Shown: positions 22,195-34,415 of the stretch, piece by piece
Layout of the letters: each line of letters starts with the position of its first letter
How positions within the stretch are numbered: position 1 is the first letter of the stretch
Assembly (NCBI GenBank): GCA_024138015.1
Contig: JAMXBB010000001.1
Coordinates: 95,565,996 to 95,629,995, forward strand
DNA: 64,000 nucleotides
Reading direction: 5' to 3'
Origin: Lumnitzera littorea
Taxonomy: Eukaryota; Streptophyta; Magnoliopsida; Myrtales; Combretaceae
Notes under the pieces: generated by a model
The model's input: only the letters and a program-made list of their open reading frames with translations
What the model was told of the DNA's origin: nothing
The model's database searches: none
Made by a program: the position numbers and the translations under genes

Positions 22195-25100
22195 CTAGAA
22201 TTTTTCTTGTGTGATCATTTCCAATTCTCTTCTTAATGTGCAAAATTTATCTTCACTTAAGGGTTTAGTGAATATATCAGCTATTTGATTGTTTGTATCT
22301 ATAAATTTTAAGCATATATAATTATTTCAAACATGATCACAGTTGAAGTGATGCCTAATCCCCATATGTTTGGTCCTTAAGTATTGGATTGGATTTTTTG
22401 TTAGATTTATTGCACTTATGTTATCACATCTAATTAGAACATTAGTATATTTAAGTCCATATTCATGTAAGTTTTGTTTCATTTATAAGATTTGAGCACA
22501 ATAACTACTAGTGGCCACATATTTGGCCTTGGCAGTTGAGAGTGCTACAGAGTTTTACTTTTTAGAATGCTAAGACACTAAAGAGTTTCCTAGAAAGTGT
22601 CAAGTGTCACTGGTGCTTTTTCGATCAATTTTGCAACCAGCAAAGTTGACATTAGAGTACCCAACTACATCGAAAGAGGTAAACTTAGGATATTATAAGC
22701 CAATTTCACTGGTGCCCACAAGATACTTGAAGATACATTTTACCGCACTTAAGTGAGATTCTTTAAGGTAAGATTAAAATCATACTCAGAAACACATAAC
22801 AAACATGATATCGGGCCTAGATACGGTTAGATATAATAAACTACCTATCATGCCCCTATATAACTTTTCACATATAGATTTTCTTTTTTTCGTCTTTGTC
22901 AAGTTATAAGGTAATGCTCATTGGAGTTGGCTTAATCTTGTAATTATCTATTTTAAATCTCTTTAAGAGCTCCTTAGTATACTTAGCTTGATTGATAAAT
23001 GTTCCGTTTGTAATTTGCTTAACTTAAAGACCTAGAAAATAGTTAAATTCTCACATCATGCTCATTTCAAACTCTTTTTTCATGCATTTTACAAACTTAT
23101 TCACTAGTTCCATGCTAGTAGCTCCAAATGCAATATCATTTACACAAATTTGAATGATCAATGTATTTGACTTATCATTCTTAATAAATAATGTTGTATC
23201 TAATTTACCTCATGAAAGACCATTACTTATCAAAAAGCTACTAAGCTTCTCATACCAAGGTCTAGGAGCTTGTTTGAGTCCATAGAGTGCCTTTTTGAGT
23301 TTGAAAACATGATTGAAGAATTCGTTATGTTCAAACCTTGGTGGTTGCTCTAGATATACTTCTTCCTTAATAGAGCTATTTAGAAATGTACTCTTAACAT
23401 CCATTTGATATAATTTAAAGTCTTTAAAAGTGGCAAATGCTAAGAGATCCTAATAGCTTCTAATCTAGTAACTGAGGAAAAAATCTCATCAAAATCTATT
23501 CCTTCTTTTTAATTGTATCCTTTCTCTACCAATCTTGCCTTGTTCTTAGTTACTACACCAGTTTTATTGAGTTTATTTCTATAAACCCATTTAGTTGCAA
23601 TAATCGGCCTATCACTAAGCCTAGGTACAAAATTCCATACTTCATTTCTTATGATCGATCAAGCTTCTCTTACATAGCATGTAGTCAAAAATCATCTTTT
23701 AAAGCTTGATCAATGTTTTTGGGTTCTACTTGAGATAGGGACACTACATTGTTTAAGTTTTTTAAGGAAGCTCTAGTTTATATCTTATTAGATGGTTCAC
23801 CTGTGATTAAGTCTTTAGGGTAGTTTTTTACAAATTTTCAATCTTTAGGCAAGTTTGTATTAGATTGATCAATTTCTTCATCTTCCTTAGAGATTTTTTT
23901 ATCTTTAGAGTTCTTGTCAAGACTAAGATTGTCCAATTGAGCATCAACATTGTCAATTTCATTACTTAGTTCTACAAATGCAAATGAATCATAAAAAAAT
24001 AACATGAATGGATTTCTCTACTACTAAAGTTCTCTTATTAAACACTTTATATGCTTTACTAGACAAAAAATAACCAAGGAATCTAATTTAGAATGAAATT
24101 TACCTAGTTGATCTTTGCCATTATTTAGCACAAAACACTTAGTACCAAAGGGATGAAAGTAAGAGATGTTAGGTCTTTTGCCTCTCCAAAGATCATAAAG
24201 GGTTTTCTTTAAGATTGGCCTTATAAAAATACGGTTTGATATGTAACAAGTGGTATTTACAGTCTCGACCTAAAAATACTTAAGTAAATTGTTTTCACAG
24301 AGCATTGTTCTTGCCATTTCTATGCGTGTTCTATTTTTCTTTTCGATGACTCTGTTGTAGAGTTCTTGGTGCCTAGAAGGTATGTTCTATGCTATTTTTA
24401 TCATAAAACTCTTCAATTTCATTATCTTCAAACTCTCCCCCATGATCACTTCTAATAGAGACAATTGAAAGAATTTTTTCATTTTGAACCTTCTTGTAAT
24501 ATTTCAAGAACACATGGTATGATTCATCCTTACTTGCAAGAAAGAAGGTTCAAGTGTATCTAGTGAAATCATCAATTATAATCAAGGTATATCTTTTCTT
24601 ACCTAAACTTATGCTTTCACTTTAACCAAATAAATTTATAAGTAATAGTTAGAGTAGCTTAGAAGTTGAGATAGCATCCTTTGACTTAAAGGATGATTTG
24701 GTTTGTTTGTTATGTTGGCATACTTGACATATTTTATTTTTATCAAAACTAATCTTTGATAGACCCTTTATAAGGTCCTTCTAGCTAGTTTTGACAAGAT
24801 ATCCATACTAGCATACCTCAACTTTCTATGCTACAACTAACTATTACTATTTTGAGCGGATAAATAAGTTTCAAAAGAATTTGAAACTATGCTAAAATCA
24901 ATTTTGTAAATGTTTCCTCATCTATACACTATAAAATGGATTTGGGTGTTGTTAATGTTTCAATAGAATACTTTAATGCATGAAATGTTAGTTTATATCC
25001 AATGTCACGCAATTGACTAATACAAAGTAAATTGTGTTTCAAATTATCTACTAGCAACACATGTTTAATTGTAAAATCATTATTGATTAGAAGGTTACCT

Positions 25101-25250
25101 TCTCCTATGACATATGTCTTTTGATTATCTCTAAAGATAACACTTCCTCCGTCATTTAAGTCTAAGAATGAAAACTTGGATGCTTTTCCTATCATGTGTC
25201 TTAAGCAACCACTATCCAAGATCCATTTATTATTTCGCTTTGAAGGTTTC
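22195..25250 (-). pseudogene. copia pol remnant (protease, integrase, RT, RNase H)
   Basis: Starts with the protease motif MDSGCLRHMIGKASKF (from 25219) and the GNLLINNDFTIKHVLLVDNL region. Integrase lies about 24800-23900 (VERKNRT.IEMARTML near 24340). RT lies at about 23500-22800, with MDVKSTFLNSSIKEEVYLEQ (23404) and FKLKKALYGLKQAPRPWYEK. RNase H ends with NQIADIFTKPL near 22290 and a stop at 22195. The RT catalytic box, normally YVDD, is CVND at 23146-23135. Frameshifts and many stops occur. This is the copia domain order; the RT wording is closest to SIRE-type elements. Confidence 0.9.
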
Positions 25251-25619
25251 TACAAAACAAAGGTTATTTTTTTAGTACCCATTTTAGTTTAGATCCTTTG
25301 GGGTTAGTTGCTAAAATGTATGCTTGTAACTTAAGGACCTAAAACATCTTACCTTTATGATTTAAAGTAACTCTTATATGACTTGTAGATACTTTTTCTA
25401 CTATGGCCAATTTCGGTTTTATCTAGATCTTGTATTTGAGAGCCAAGAAGCTTATCTAAATTCTTTTCTCGATCCACAAACTTGGCTATAGTTTTCTTTG
25501 AATCATCTAGCTAAACTTTAGAATTGTATTTTCAATTTCTAACCTTCTTAGTTTATCTACCATACAATCATCACTATCATGCTCATGTTCTAGGCTTTTA
25601 ATTTTCTTTTCAAAAGAGC

Positions 25620-26935
25620 AATTTTCTTATTTCAACTTGCTATTTTTTCAACTAATTCATTATTTTTAGTGCTCGGTTCTTCATTTCTCTCATTTAACTT
25701 ATTAACTTCTATTCTCAAGTATTCAATATCTTCTTCTAGGCCTTCTCCTACATCTAGTACTTTATTGTATTCACTCTTTATTACATGAAATTCATCACCA
25801 TCTTCATTCATTAGTTGTTTCAATATTTTGTTTTTCTTTTGAACTTTAACAAACTCCTTTAAGAATTCATCATACATATCTTTCAATTCATCATAAGAGG
25901 ATTGTGATGTGGAACACACCTGATCAACAATTGCCATGAAGCAAGTTTCCTCGTTAGAGTCACTTGAATCACTATCACTCCAAGTGGCTACAATTACTTC
26001 CTTCTTAGACTTCTTGTTAGCCTTCTTAAGCAATGGGCAATATTGTTGGATGTGCCCTGGTTTTTTTACTATTATAGCATTTAATCACTTCTCTCTTTTC
26101 CTTCTTAAACTTTGAGATGCTTCCATTGCTCTCTTTCTCCTTATTAAACTTTTGGTTGAATTTCACAAATTTTTTGAACTTTATCGCCATTATGGCAATC
26201 TCATCATCGTCCTCATTTTCTTCCTCACTAGTGCTTTCTTTAGTTACTTTTAGAGCAATTGTTTTCTCCTTGGAATCTTCTCCTTGTCTTTTCGCCATTT
26301 CATACGTCTTGAGAATTTTGAGAAGTTTCTCCCTAGGCATTGAGTTAAGGTCATAGCTTCCTTAATGGTAGTTCTTTTGGCTTCCTTAATGGTAGTTCTT
26401 TTGGCTTCCTATTCCCTTGGTAAAAACCTAAGGATTTTGAAGTTAATTTCAATATTAGAAAATGACTTACCATGAACACTCAAAGGATTAATGATATTGA
26501 TGAATCTATTGTGCATTTCATCAATAGTCTTGTTTAGATCTATTTTGAAATTTTCAAATTGACCACATAACAAGCTAATCTCAGTGTTTCTTACTTTACT
26601 TATGCCTTTATATATATTTCTTAATTCATCCCATAGTTCTTTAGCACTTTTCCATGTATAAACTCTATTAAAATCATTCTCACTTAGAGCACAATGAAGA
26701 ATATTCATAGCAACATCATTTAAATCAAGCAACTTTCAATCATCATTGGTATAACTTCTTTCTTCTTTGCCTTTAATTTTAAAAGATCCTTTCTCAACTA
26801 TTTTTCATAGCAATCTAGTTTGAACTTTAAGAAATATAGTCATCGTACATTTCTAATAAAGATAATTGCTTCTGGTTAGAAGAGAGGTCAATTGATAGCT
26901 TGTCCTTCTAAGAAACTTAGTGTATTAGAAGCCAT
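25620..26935 (-). pseudogene. copia gag remnant
   Basis: Begins with ATG at 26935-26933 (MASNTLSFLEGQAIN), which I take as the gag start. The capsid-like region is read at 26732-26409 (MLDLNDVAMNILHCALSEND, TWKSAKELWDELRN; UBN2/gag type). A zinc knuckle follows near 26075-26035 (KCYNSKKTRAH..., with frame broken) and then an acidic region (ATWSDSDSSDSNEETCFMA). Frames shift at least twice. A perfect 24-bp tandem duplication sits at 26356-26403. Confidence 0.88.
26356..26403. repeat. 24-bp tandem duplication inside copia gag
   Basis: GCTTCCTTAATGGTAGTTCT and four further bases occur at 26356-26379 and again at 26380-26403 without a mismatch. The period is a multiple of three, so it adds eight codons without shifting frame. 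Confidence 0.95.
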
Positions 26936-26979
26936 AATCTTTACTTTAATATGTGATTGAACAAAATGATTAAAGACTA

Positions 26980-26991
26980 GTTCTAATATTA
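26980..26991 (-). other. copia primer-binding site, degenerate
   Basis: The plus strand reads GTTCTAATATTA against the ideal GCTCTGATACCA (complement of the initiator Met tRNA site): 8 of 12 match. It lies one base inside the 5' LTR end at 26993. Confidence 0.65.
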
Positions 26992-26992
26992 A

Positions 26993-28024
26993 TCGAAGAA
27001 CACTACGCTAATACTTAAAAGGGGATTAAATTGAGTATTGATGACAAATTTTGAATTTTCATAAGAATCCATAAGTAAATGCAACAATGGCAAATAATTT
27101 TAATAATAAAACAAATGATAATAAATGTGGAAATAAAACAGATAGGGTAAGAGAAGATCAACCCATGATTTAACGTAAAGTTCGAACCGCACCCTATTCT
27201 TTATGAACGTTAATGCCTCTAACCGATGACATCATACCATTGTTATTAATCACAAATCGTAATGCTCAATTAAGAGCTTATATCACTTGACAATTGCTTA
27301 ATTTATACTTTGAGCACACTTTTCTATCTTTCTATTGTAGTGCTTTGGTATGTATATTTGCAAGTAAGAAAACTCTAACACTACACTCTCAATTTACTAT
27401 CTTTAATGAATAGAAAGAAAAGAGCAATGACAAGAGTACAAGATTGTAAGAGGATGTTCGCAAATTGCAGTAGAATATCGATTCTTGTATCTTTGACGCG
27501 TAGTTGAAGTATCTATAACCTTAGCAAAATTCTTCTCGTTATCTTGCATTTAATGAACTCCAATGGTTACTTTCTAGTGATGTTGATCGGACTCCATCTT
27601 CACAGGTGTTTGAATGCTTGCCTTAAGGTTTGCTAATTACCACTTGGCATTCGGATGCTAGCACCCATGGCGTCTGGACGCTAGCCCTCTGTTCTATAAG
27701 CGTCCTAAAAAAAGCAAGCAACACAACATCTTTACTTGTTGTTTTCATATAATGTCTCTACACTTGCTATTATGTAGGTAGTTCAACTTCACCTGTTCTC
27801 ATGAATCAAACATACAATCTAATTTCAAACATGGTTTCTTTTGCAAATATGATATCACAATTTTGACTTAATATCTTAGAGTATTTAAAGAGTAATTGAA
27901 CTATGAATTTTTGGCAAATTAAAGCCCAATTCCAATCAACTCAATATTAACACATCATTTGTTAATAGATATTCACTTTAGTTTTGTTCTTATCAAAATC
28001 AAACAATGAACTCTTGGTTCAACA
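26993..28024 (-). repeat. copia 5' LTR
   Basis: 1,032 bp, TCGAAGAACACTACG...TTGGTTCAACA on the plus strand. The left TG is mutated to TC. Direct repeat of 17811-18824. Confidence 0.92.
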
Positions 28025-28386
28025 TTTCTAACTTCCAGCCACAAGCCAAACTCGTTGTGATCTAACATTTGTAGGGTCTCAAATTTGAATATTTTCTCAA
28101 TTATCAAAGCAAGTGTCAAGTTTTAAGTCTCACTCTCCACATAGTAAGGTACCTTTTTTTATTTTTCATCACATCAAATAGTGTGCCTTGTTCGCTATCT
28201 TTATAGTCTTATTATTTTTGTTTTCATTGTGCAATAATAAGGAGGTACTAAACAATTGAACTTCATTTAGAATCGTCTATTAGAATTCCTTATGAGAAAA
28301 TAGTATGCCCAGTTATTTTTTTTAGTTTTTTATAAGTGTCACAATTGGATTTTTTTTTCATATAATAAAAATAGATCATGGATAGT

Positions 28387-29286
28387 TGATAGGAATCAAC
28401 TCCTAAGACTAGTCACACAAAGCCGGGTTAGAGGACTATAAAGACTCGTACGAAGAATACTAGCCTAAAGACCCATTCAAGATGAGGATTCCTATCCCGA
28501 TCTCAATCTTCTACACTTCTTCTGACTTGAGTGTTGAACTTTAGTAAGGTCCAACATAGTTTTTGAGCTGCCAACTATCAAGCATCTATCTAAGCCAAGC
28601 TACTGACCTTCTAATCTACCGAGCTGCCAAGTTGAGCAACTTGAAGAGGATCCATGCATCTTTAAGTGCCCAAGCTCTGACCTGAATCGGACTAGGTCGA
28701 CTCTGACTACTAACTTTCTTCTAACTTCATCAAAATTAGATATTGCCAATGCTTAGTTGCCTTAGTATTTACTTTAGTAAGACCAGCTACACTCCAAACC
28801 ACTAGTCACTACTTGATACATGTCATCCGACATAACGTTCTAGAATGATTTTTTACTTTTTCATACAATGTATTATTTACCATTTTCACCCTTTTTAGTA
28901 TAATTTAGGAATCAATATTATATTATCCATTTTACCTTTTCCTCATTTAATGTAACCTTAGTTGAGGTTATATAAATATCTCACTTCTTGTATACAACCA
29001 ACCTATGCTTCATTATTGAATATAGATATTACTCTTTTAAGAGCACTTAACTGTGTCTTTTCTCTTATCTATTAGCTCTTATCTAGTTCCTTTAGCAAGA
29101 GTTAGTGGCAAATAGCCTTAATACTACATTTGTGTATCACATTTAGTGTTAGGATTATGTCGAGTGAGATCTACTGGTGTATCATATCTAGTTAGTAGCC
29201 ATTCGAATTTGTTAACTCTTTTTGTTTTCTTTCATTCCTTCTTGTTGTGGTGTGACCCCTATGTGTACAACCTTAATGACACATCA
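28387..29286 (+). repeat. Gypsy-2 5' LTR
   Basis: 900 bp, TGATAGGAATCAACTCC...GACACATCA. Direct repeat of 34416-35313; for example AAGACCCATTCAAGATGAGG (28468) against a near-identical run at 34497. Confidence 0.95.
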
Positions 29287-29293
29287 GTGTCAT

Positions 29294-29305
29294 TGGTATC
29301 AGAGT
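29294..29305 (+). other. Gypsy-2 primer-binding site (tRNA-iMet)
   Basis: TGGTATCAGAGT matches the initiator Met tRNA primer site at 11 of 12 bases, seven bases after the 5' LTR. Confidence 0.9.
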
Positions 29306-30376
29306 ATGGTTTCTAAAGGAAGTGTGTGAAGTATAGTGAAGTTTTGTTCATGTTTGCTATTATTAGCTATTGTGTTCCTTTCATAGCTGCTGTAGTGTAT
29401 TCATATGAGGTGTGTTCGAGAGTGTTGAAGTAGGTTTTAAAGTAAGCAAGTTGAGTAGTAATAGTTGCATAAGGTAAGTGTGAAAACTATTGTTACTCTA
29501 TTCTACTCTATTTTTCACTACAAAAATATAGCAAGTGTCATTTCGATATTATATTGTGTTGTATTGGGCGTTGGAGTGGTTAAAGCATGTTAATAACGTT
29601 TTTGTAGGGAGTAGAATGTTGTGTTGAGTATTGTATCGTTAAATTTGTTAGAAAAGCATTGCATTATGTCATATTCAAGTGTTCATAGTGTTATTGGTGA
29701 CTTGAATAGTGGCACTTATACTGGTTGAGGCCAAAATGATAGTAATACCCCTAGGTTAGTCGATGATAAGCTTGACAGACTCACCAATCTTGTTGAGAAT
29801 CTGGTTACTGTAATGCAAGTTAATAGGCAGCAACCATAAGGTGTATCCCACTATAGCCTAGTTGAGAATGTTCTTAAGAGATGATATGGCTAAGTTGGCC
29901 ATGCTCATCACCTAGTTCAAACCTATCGAGTTAGAGGAGTGGTATACCCAGTTGACAAATGAAGGTTGGAGTTGGAAGAAATTGAGAAGGATGTTAAGGA
30001 GGTAGATATAGAGTTCAATGTGGAGGAAGAAGAAGAGGTTAAATATTATGAAGCATCAGAACAAGGATGTCAAACTCCTCAAGTACTTGACAATGTTAAA
30101 GTCTAAATATCAACCTTCAGTGGAAGTGGAGATATAGATGAGCACTTAGATTAAGAAGAGAAAGTTGAGAAAGTGTTTGACTGTTATAAGGATATTAATG
30201 CAATTAAGGTTTGACTTGCTACACTTGAATTTTCTGGATATGCTTCCATGTGGTAGAAGAATTTAAATGTGGCTAAAGCGAGAGATGGAAGATGAAGTTT
30301 GAGGACTTGGGAAGATATGAAGAGATTGTTGAGAGGAACATTCATACTAGAGATGTATTTACAAGAAACTTTTTCT

Positions 30377-30460
30377 AAATTGCAAGAGCTTCACCAAGGA
30401 AGCTGATGCATTGATGATAAATTGCAAGAGCTTCGCTAAAGAAGTTGATGCATTGATGAC
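30377..30460. repeat. 42-bp tandem duplication inside Gypsy-2 gag
   Basis: AAATTGCAAGAGCTTC... at 30377-30418 is repeated at 30419-30460 with four differences. It adds 14 codons in frame. Confidence 0.9.
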
Positions 30461-30614
30461 TATGTCAAGGAATTTCAAATGTTGATGATCTAAGCTGACA
30501 TGGATGAACTTGAGGCTCGTACAATATTGAGATTCATTTTTGAACTCAAATATGATATCTACAACATTATGGAAATACAAAGGTTTTGTACAATGGAAGA
30601 GGGTATTAGGGTAG

Positions 30615-31465
30615 TGTTGCGAACCGTGACTAAGAACAAATAAGGTTATTTGCTAGATGGGTCCAAGCTTACAGAAAGCTCAAAAAAGGACCGATGGGGA
30701 CAAGAGTGAAAAGGAAAAATTGAAGAATGAAATAATAAGCAAAACCTACAAATAGCTCCAAAGGATATGATGTACCAATGGAACTTCTGAAGACTCACGG
30801 CACAATTTGATATAACGTACGAATCGTTATGGTAAGGTTACTCGCCATGTAACCTTACTTAAGGAAAATAATAAGAGTGATGTCGAAAGTAAATAAACAG
30901 TGTTTATGTAAAGAAGAAAGGTACTCCAAAGTGTATTAAGAATGATCTATCTCTCCACAGTTACAAGTACAAGGGTATTTATACTCATAAGTTAGGATCT
31001 TGCCTAAAAAATGAAAAGACAAAAAGGATGTTTCCTAAGGAAGTAAAGATTAGGATACAAAAGGGTAAAAATGAATATACAAAAAAAAAAAAAAAACAAT
31101 CATTGGTGCAACGGATTCTACATATAATACTATATATGTAGCAATGTTACATTGGCGAGGTTGTTAAAAGATGCGTACAAAAAGTATGGATAACTAGCTT
31201 GTTTGAGTAGGGATGGCTTTGTCAGTTTGGAGTCTCTCTTTCACAGCTTCTCAATAAGGAAGATGCTGAGTAATTGGTCAACTCGGGTGCGCGAAAGTTA
31301 TCTTTAATTTGGCATACTATAGAAAGATGGGTGGTCTTACAGCTCGATATGAAGGGTGACTCGACCTTGACTGGGGTTAATTGGAATAGAAGAATTCATT
31401 AAGCTAGTCCTTTTAGTCCTTAGGCTCGGCTGCGAGTCAGGGGTCCAATAGCCTGATTCCCATTA
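30615..31465 (-). mobile_element. solo LTR of the Gypsy-3 family nested in Gypsy-2
   Basis: 851 bp, TGTTGCGAACCGTGACTAAG at the left end against TGATACGTACCATGATTAAG in the Gypsy-3 LTR (60772), and GATTCCCATTA at the right end against GATTCCTATCA (56056-56066). Flanked by perfect 5-bp duplications GGTAG (30610-30614 and 31466-31470). No internal region remains, so it is the product of LTR-LTR recombination. Opposite in orientation to its host. Confidence 0.93.
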
Positions 31466-31889
31466 GGTAGCATAGAGGGTCGAAAAGCAAAGGAGACATG
31501 CCTCGAGAAGACTTGGGTCGAGTATTTCTAGAGCTCTTACTCTACATCGATCAACTTATGACTTGATGATAGCTAAGCAGGTTAGAACAGTCAAGCTAAA
31601 GATAAGCTGACCTTAAGGCCATATGAGAAAGGACAAAACTCTGGACAAAAGATAAGCGAGGTGAAATGCTTCAAATGCTTAGGTTATGGACACATGGCTA
31701 CTAAGTGTCCTAATTGACATGCTATAGTGCTTCGAGGAGATGTGGTGGATAGTATCGATGAGAGTAAGCTTGAGGATAGGAAGAATGCAAGCAGAGTTGA
31801 AGCCTAGGAGGAAGAGAAGACTTATATCTATGCTAACCAAGGTGAAGTGATGATCTTAGTATTAAGGTGAGTGTTGAGTACATTACCGA

Positions 31890-34410
31890 GCTCTAAGGAA
31901 GAACAAGGAGAAAATTTGTTTCGTACCAAGTATGCTATTAAGGGATAACTGTGCACCATCATTGTGGATGGAGGGAGCTGTACTAATGTTGTTGCTCAGT
32001 CCCCTATATAGAGATTAAGACTGCTAACCTCTAAGTATCCTTGACCATACAAGCTACATTAGCTACGTGACAAAGGTGCTTTACACAGTACGGAACAAGT
32101 AGATGTGCTATTCTATATTAGGAACGTATATAAAGATGGAGTGGTGTGTGATGTCGTCGCCATAGGAGCTTCACATTTATTACTTAGAAGACCTTGGTTG
32201 TTTGACTGACATATTACTCATGACGGATATAAAAACACCTATACCTTTATCAAGGAAGGAAAGAAGATTGTATTGTAACCCATGACACCAAGTCAAGTGT
32301 ATGAGACCCATAATCAACTCACCCAAGCTAGCAAGAAGAAGGCCTTAATAATGACCTACCAAGAGCTCTGAGTTGTTGAGAAGACCAATAAACTTATGTT
32401 TTGTTTAGGAAATTGTTGGAAGATGTACTTGACAAGGTTTAAAGGTTAATTGATGAATTTTCCGACTTGTTTCTCGAAGAGCTTCCTAAGGGATTACCCT
32501 CGACCTAAAGCATAGAGCATTACATTGATCTATAGCTAGGAGTAGTCCTGTCAAACCGACTAGCTTACAAAAAATAAATCTTAAGTAGGCTATCGAGCTA
32601 AAGAGACAAGTGGACAAGCTCATAAAGTGAGTTTATGTAAGAGAAAGCATAAGTCCTTGTGTTGTACTAGCTTTGCTTATCCTAAAGAAGGATAGTTCGT
32701 GGCACATGTGCATCAACAACTGAGCTATCAACTGTATTATTATCAAGTACAGATATCCCATATGAAGGGTCAATGACATGTTAGATAAGCTTCATGGCAC
32801 CAAGATATTCTTAAAGATTGATTTGCAAAGTAGCTACCTTCAAATTCACATGAGACTTGATAACAAGTGGAAAACTGTATTCAAGATAAAGCATAGTCTC
32901 TACAAGTGGTTAGTTATGCCATTCGGACTTACCAATGTACTGAGTACATTTATGAGTCTCATGAACCATGTGATGTGTCCTTTGATTGGATGATGTGTGG
33001 TCATGTACTTTTATGACATATTAGTAAACAGTATCAATCTGGACAACCATGTTTAACATCTCAAAGCTATTTTTGGTATTCCACATGTTAAGAAATTGTA
33101 TGGGAACCTGAAGAAACATATATTCTATTAAGGTAAAGTTGTCTTTCTTAGGTATGTAGTATCCAAAGATGGAATCTGAGCATATGAGGAAAAGGTCCAA
33201 GCTATCCTAGAGTGGTTGACACCAAAGATCATTACTAAAGTACGAAGCCTTTATGGCCTTGCTCCTTTCTATAGAAGATTTATTAGGAACTTCAATACCA
33301 TTGTTACCCCATTGACTGAGCTCACTAAGAACAGTGAAGGATTCCGATGGAATGACCAAGCTAAGCAAAGCTTTAGGGAGATTAAGGAGAAGCTTACTAT
33401 TTCCCTTATCTTAGCTCTGTCAGATTTTAACAAGTCATTTGAATTAGAATGAGATGCATCAGGCATTATTATTGGTGCCGTCCTGATGTAGGAATGTCGA
33501 ACTATTGCTTACCACAGTGATAAGCTCAATGGTGCTACACTATATATGTGAAAGAGTTATACTCTCTTTTTTGAAATCTTATTGTTTAGCAATACTATTT
33601 ATTACCTCAAGAGTTTATGATTTATACAAACCATGGTCCATATATTACTGATATGTTTTGGTAAGAAGTTGTTCAACTACATGGCGTGTCGAAGACCATT
33701 GTCACCAATTGGGATATGAAATTCTTAAGCTATTTTTAGAAGACACTATGGAGGAGACTTGGGACCAAACTTGTGTTCAGCTTTAATAGCCACTCTCAGA
33801 CTAATGGCCAAGCTGAAGTGATAAACATGACATTAGGCAAACTACTTTAAGCTCTCGTAGGAAAGAATTTAAAGGATTAGGACTTGTGTCTATCAGCTGT
33901 AGAGTTCACATACAACTGAACTATCCACAGTACTATTGGGAAAACTCCTTTTGAAGTTGTCTATGGCATTAATCCCATTATTCCTCTAAAGCTAATCAAT
34001 ACCCTCGTAGTTGCTGAAGAGAGTCAATCTAGAGTTGCCCGAGCCCAAAGATTACAAGAGTTGCACCAGTCTGTAGTAAGAAAGATCGCTAAGTTCAATT
34101 AAAGACAGCAAGAAATTGATAGTCATGGCCACCAAACTTTTTTTTCAAGCCAGGCTACTTAGTATGGATTTACTTTAATCAACTAAGACAGGGTAAACTA
34201 TCTCTACAAGCTGATGGTCCATTTAAGGTCCTGAAGAAGATTAATTGCAACGTTGACTAGATCAAAATACTAGAGGACTATGGTGTCTCCCTTATCTTCA
34301 ATGTGACTGATCTGATCCCTCATTAACTTGAAGATTTAGCAAAAGAGACCAAAGTAGAACCATTGCAAGAAGCTCTATCCAATTTGAGGATAAATCTTTT
34401 TGACCTTTAG
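31890..34410 (+). pseudogene. Gypsy-2 pol remnant (protease, RT, partial RNase H, integrase)
   Basis: Protease active site reads IVDGGSCTNVV near 31960, so DSG has become DGG. RT is read at 32778-32993 (KIDLQSSYLQIHMR, WLVMPFGLTNVLSTFM), but the catalytic box is YFYD at 33006-33017. The connection region is at 33216-33452 (LYGLAPFYRRFIRNFNTIVTP). The rest of RNase H and the integrase N-terminus are missing between about 33560 and 33650. The integrase core resumes with VQLHGVSKTIVTNWD, where the catalytic SD is TN (33707-33709), and the Glu region is SHSQTNGQAEVINMTLG. The tail EDYGVSLIFNVTDLIP ends near 34325. Confidence 0.9.
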
Positions 34411-34415
34411 GCAGA

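Larger units (their letters stand above)
17811..28024 (-). mobile_element. full-length degenerate Ty1/copia element, Sirevirus-like
   Basis: 10.2 kb on the minus strand: 5' LTR 26993-28024, primer site 26980-26991, gag from 26935, then protease, integrase, RT and RNase H ending at 22195, an extra ORF remnant at 20875-19520, a polypurine tract beside 18825, and 3' LTR 17811-18824. Integrase lies before RT, as in Ty1/copia. Flanks CTTCT (17806-17810) and TTTCT (28025-28029) are a target duplication with one mismatch. LTRs of about 1 kb, total size, the extra 3' ORF and the palindromic motif family all fit the Sirevirus (SIRE/Maximus) group. It is dead: many stops, frameshifts and a broken RT active site. 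Confidence 0.92.
29690..31720 (+). pseudogene. Gypsy-2 gag remnant, split by a solo LTR
   Basis: Recognisable gag from about 29690 (LDRLTNLVENLVTVMQVNRQQP) through LATLEFSGYASMW and TWEDMKRLLRGTF to the insertion at 30610. After the solo LTR the nucleocapsid follows: zinc knuckle KCFKCLGYGHMATKCP at 31664-31711, with intact CX2CX4HX4C (31667-31708). Stops are frequent. A 42-bp tandem duplication lies at 30377-30460. Confidence 0.88.
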
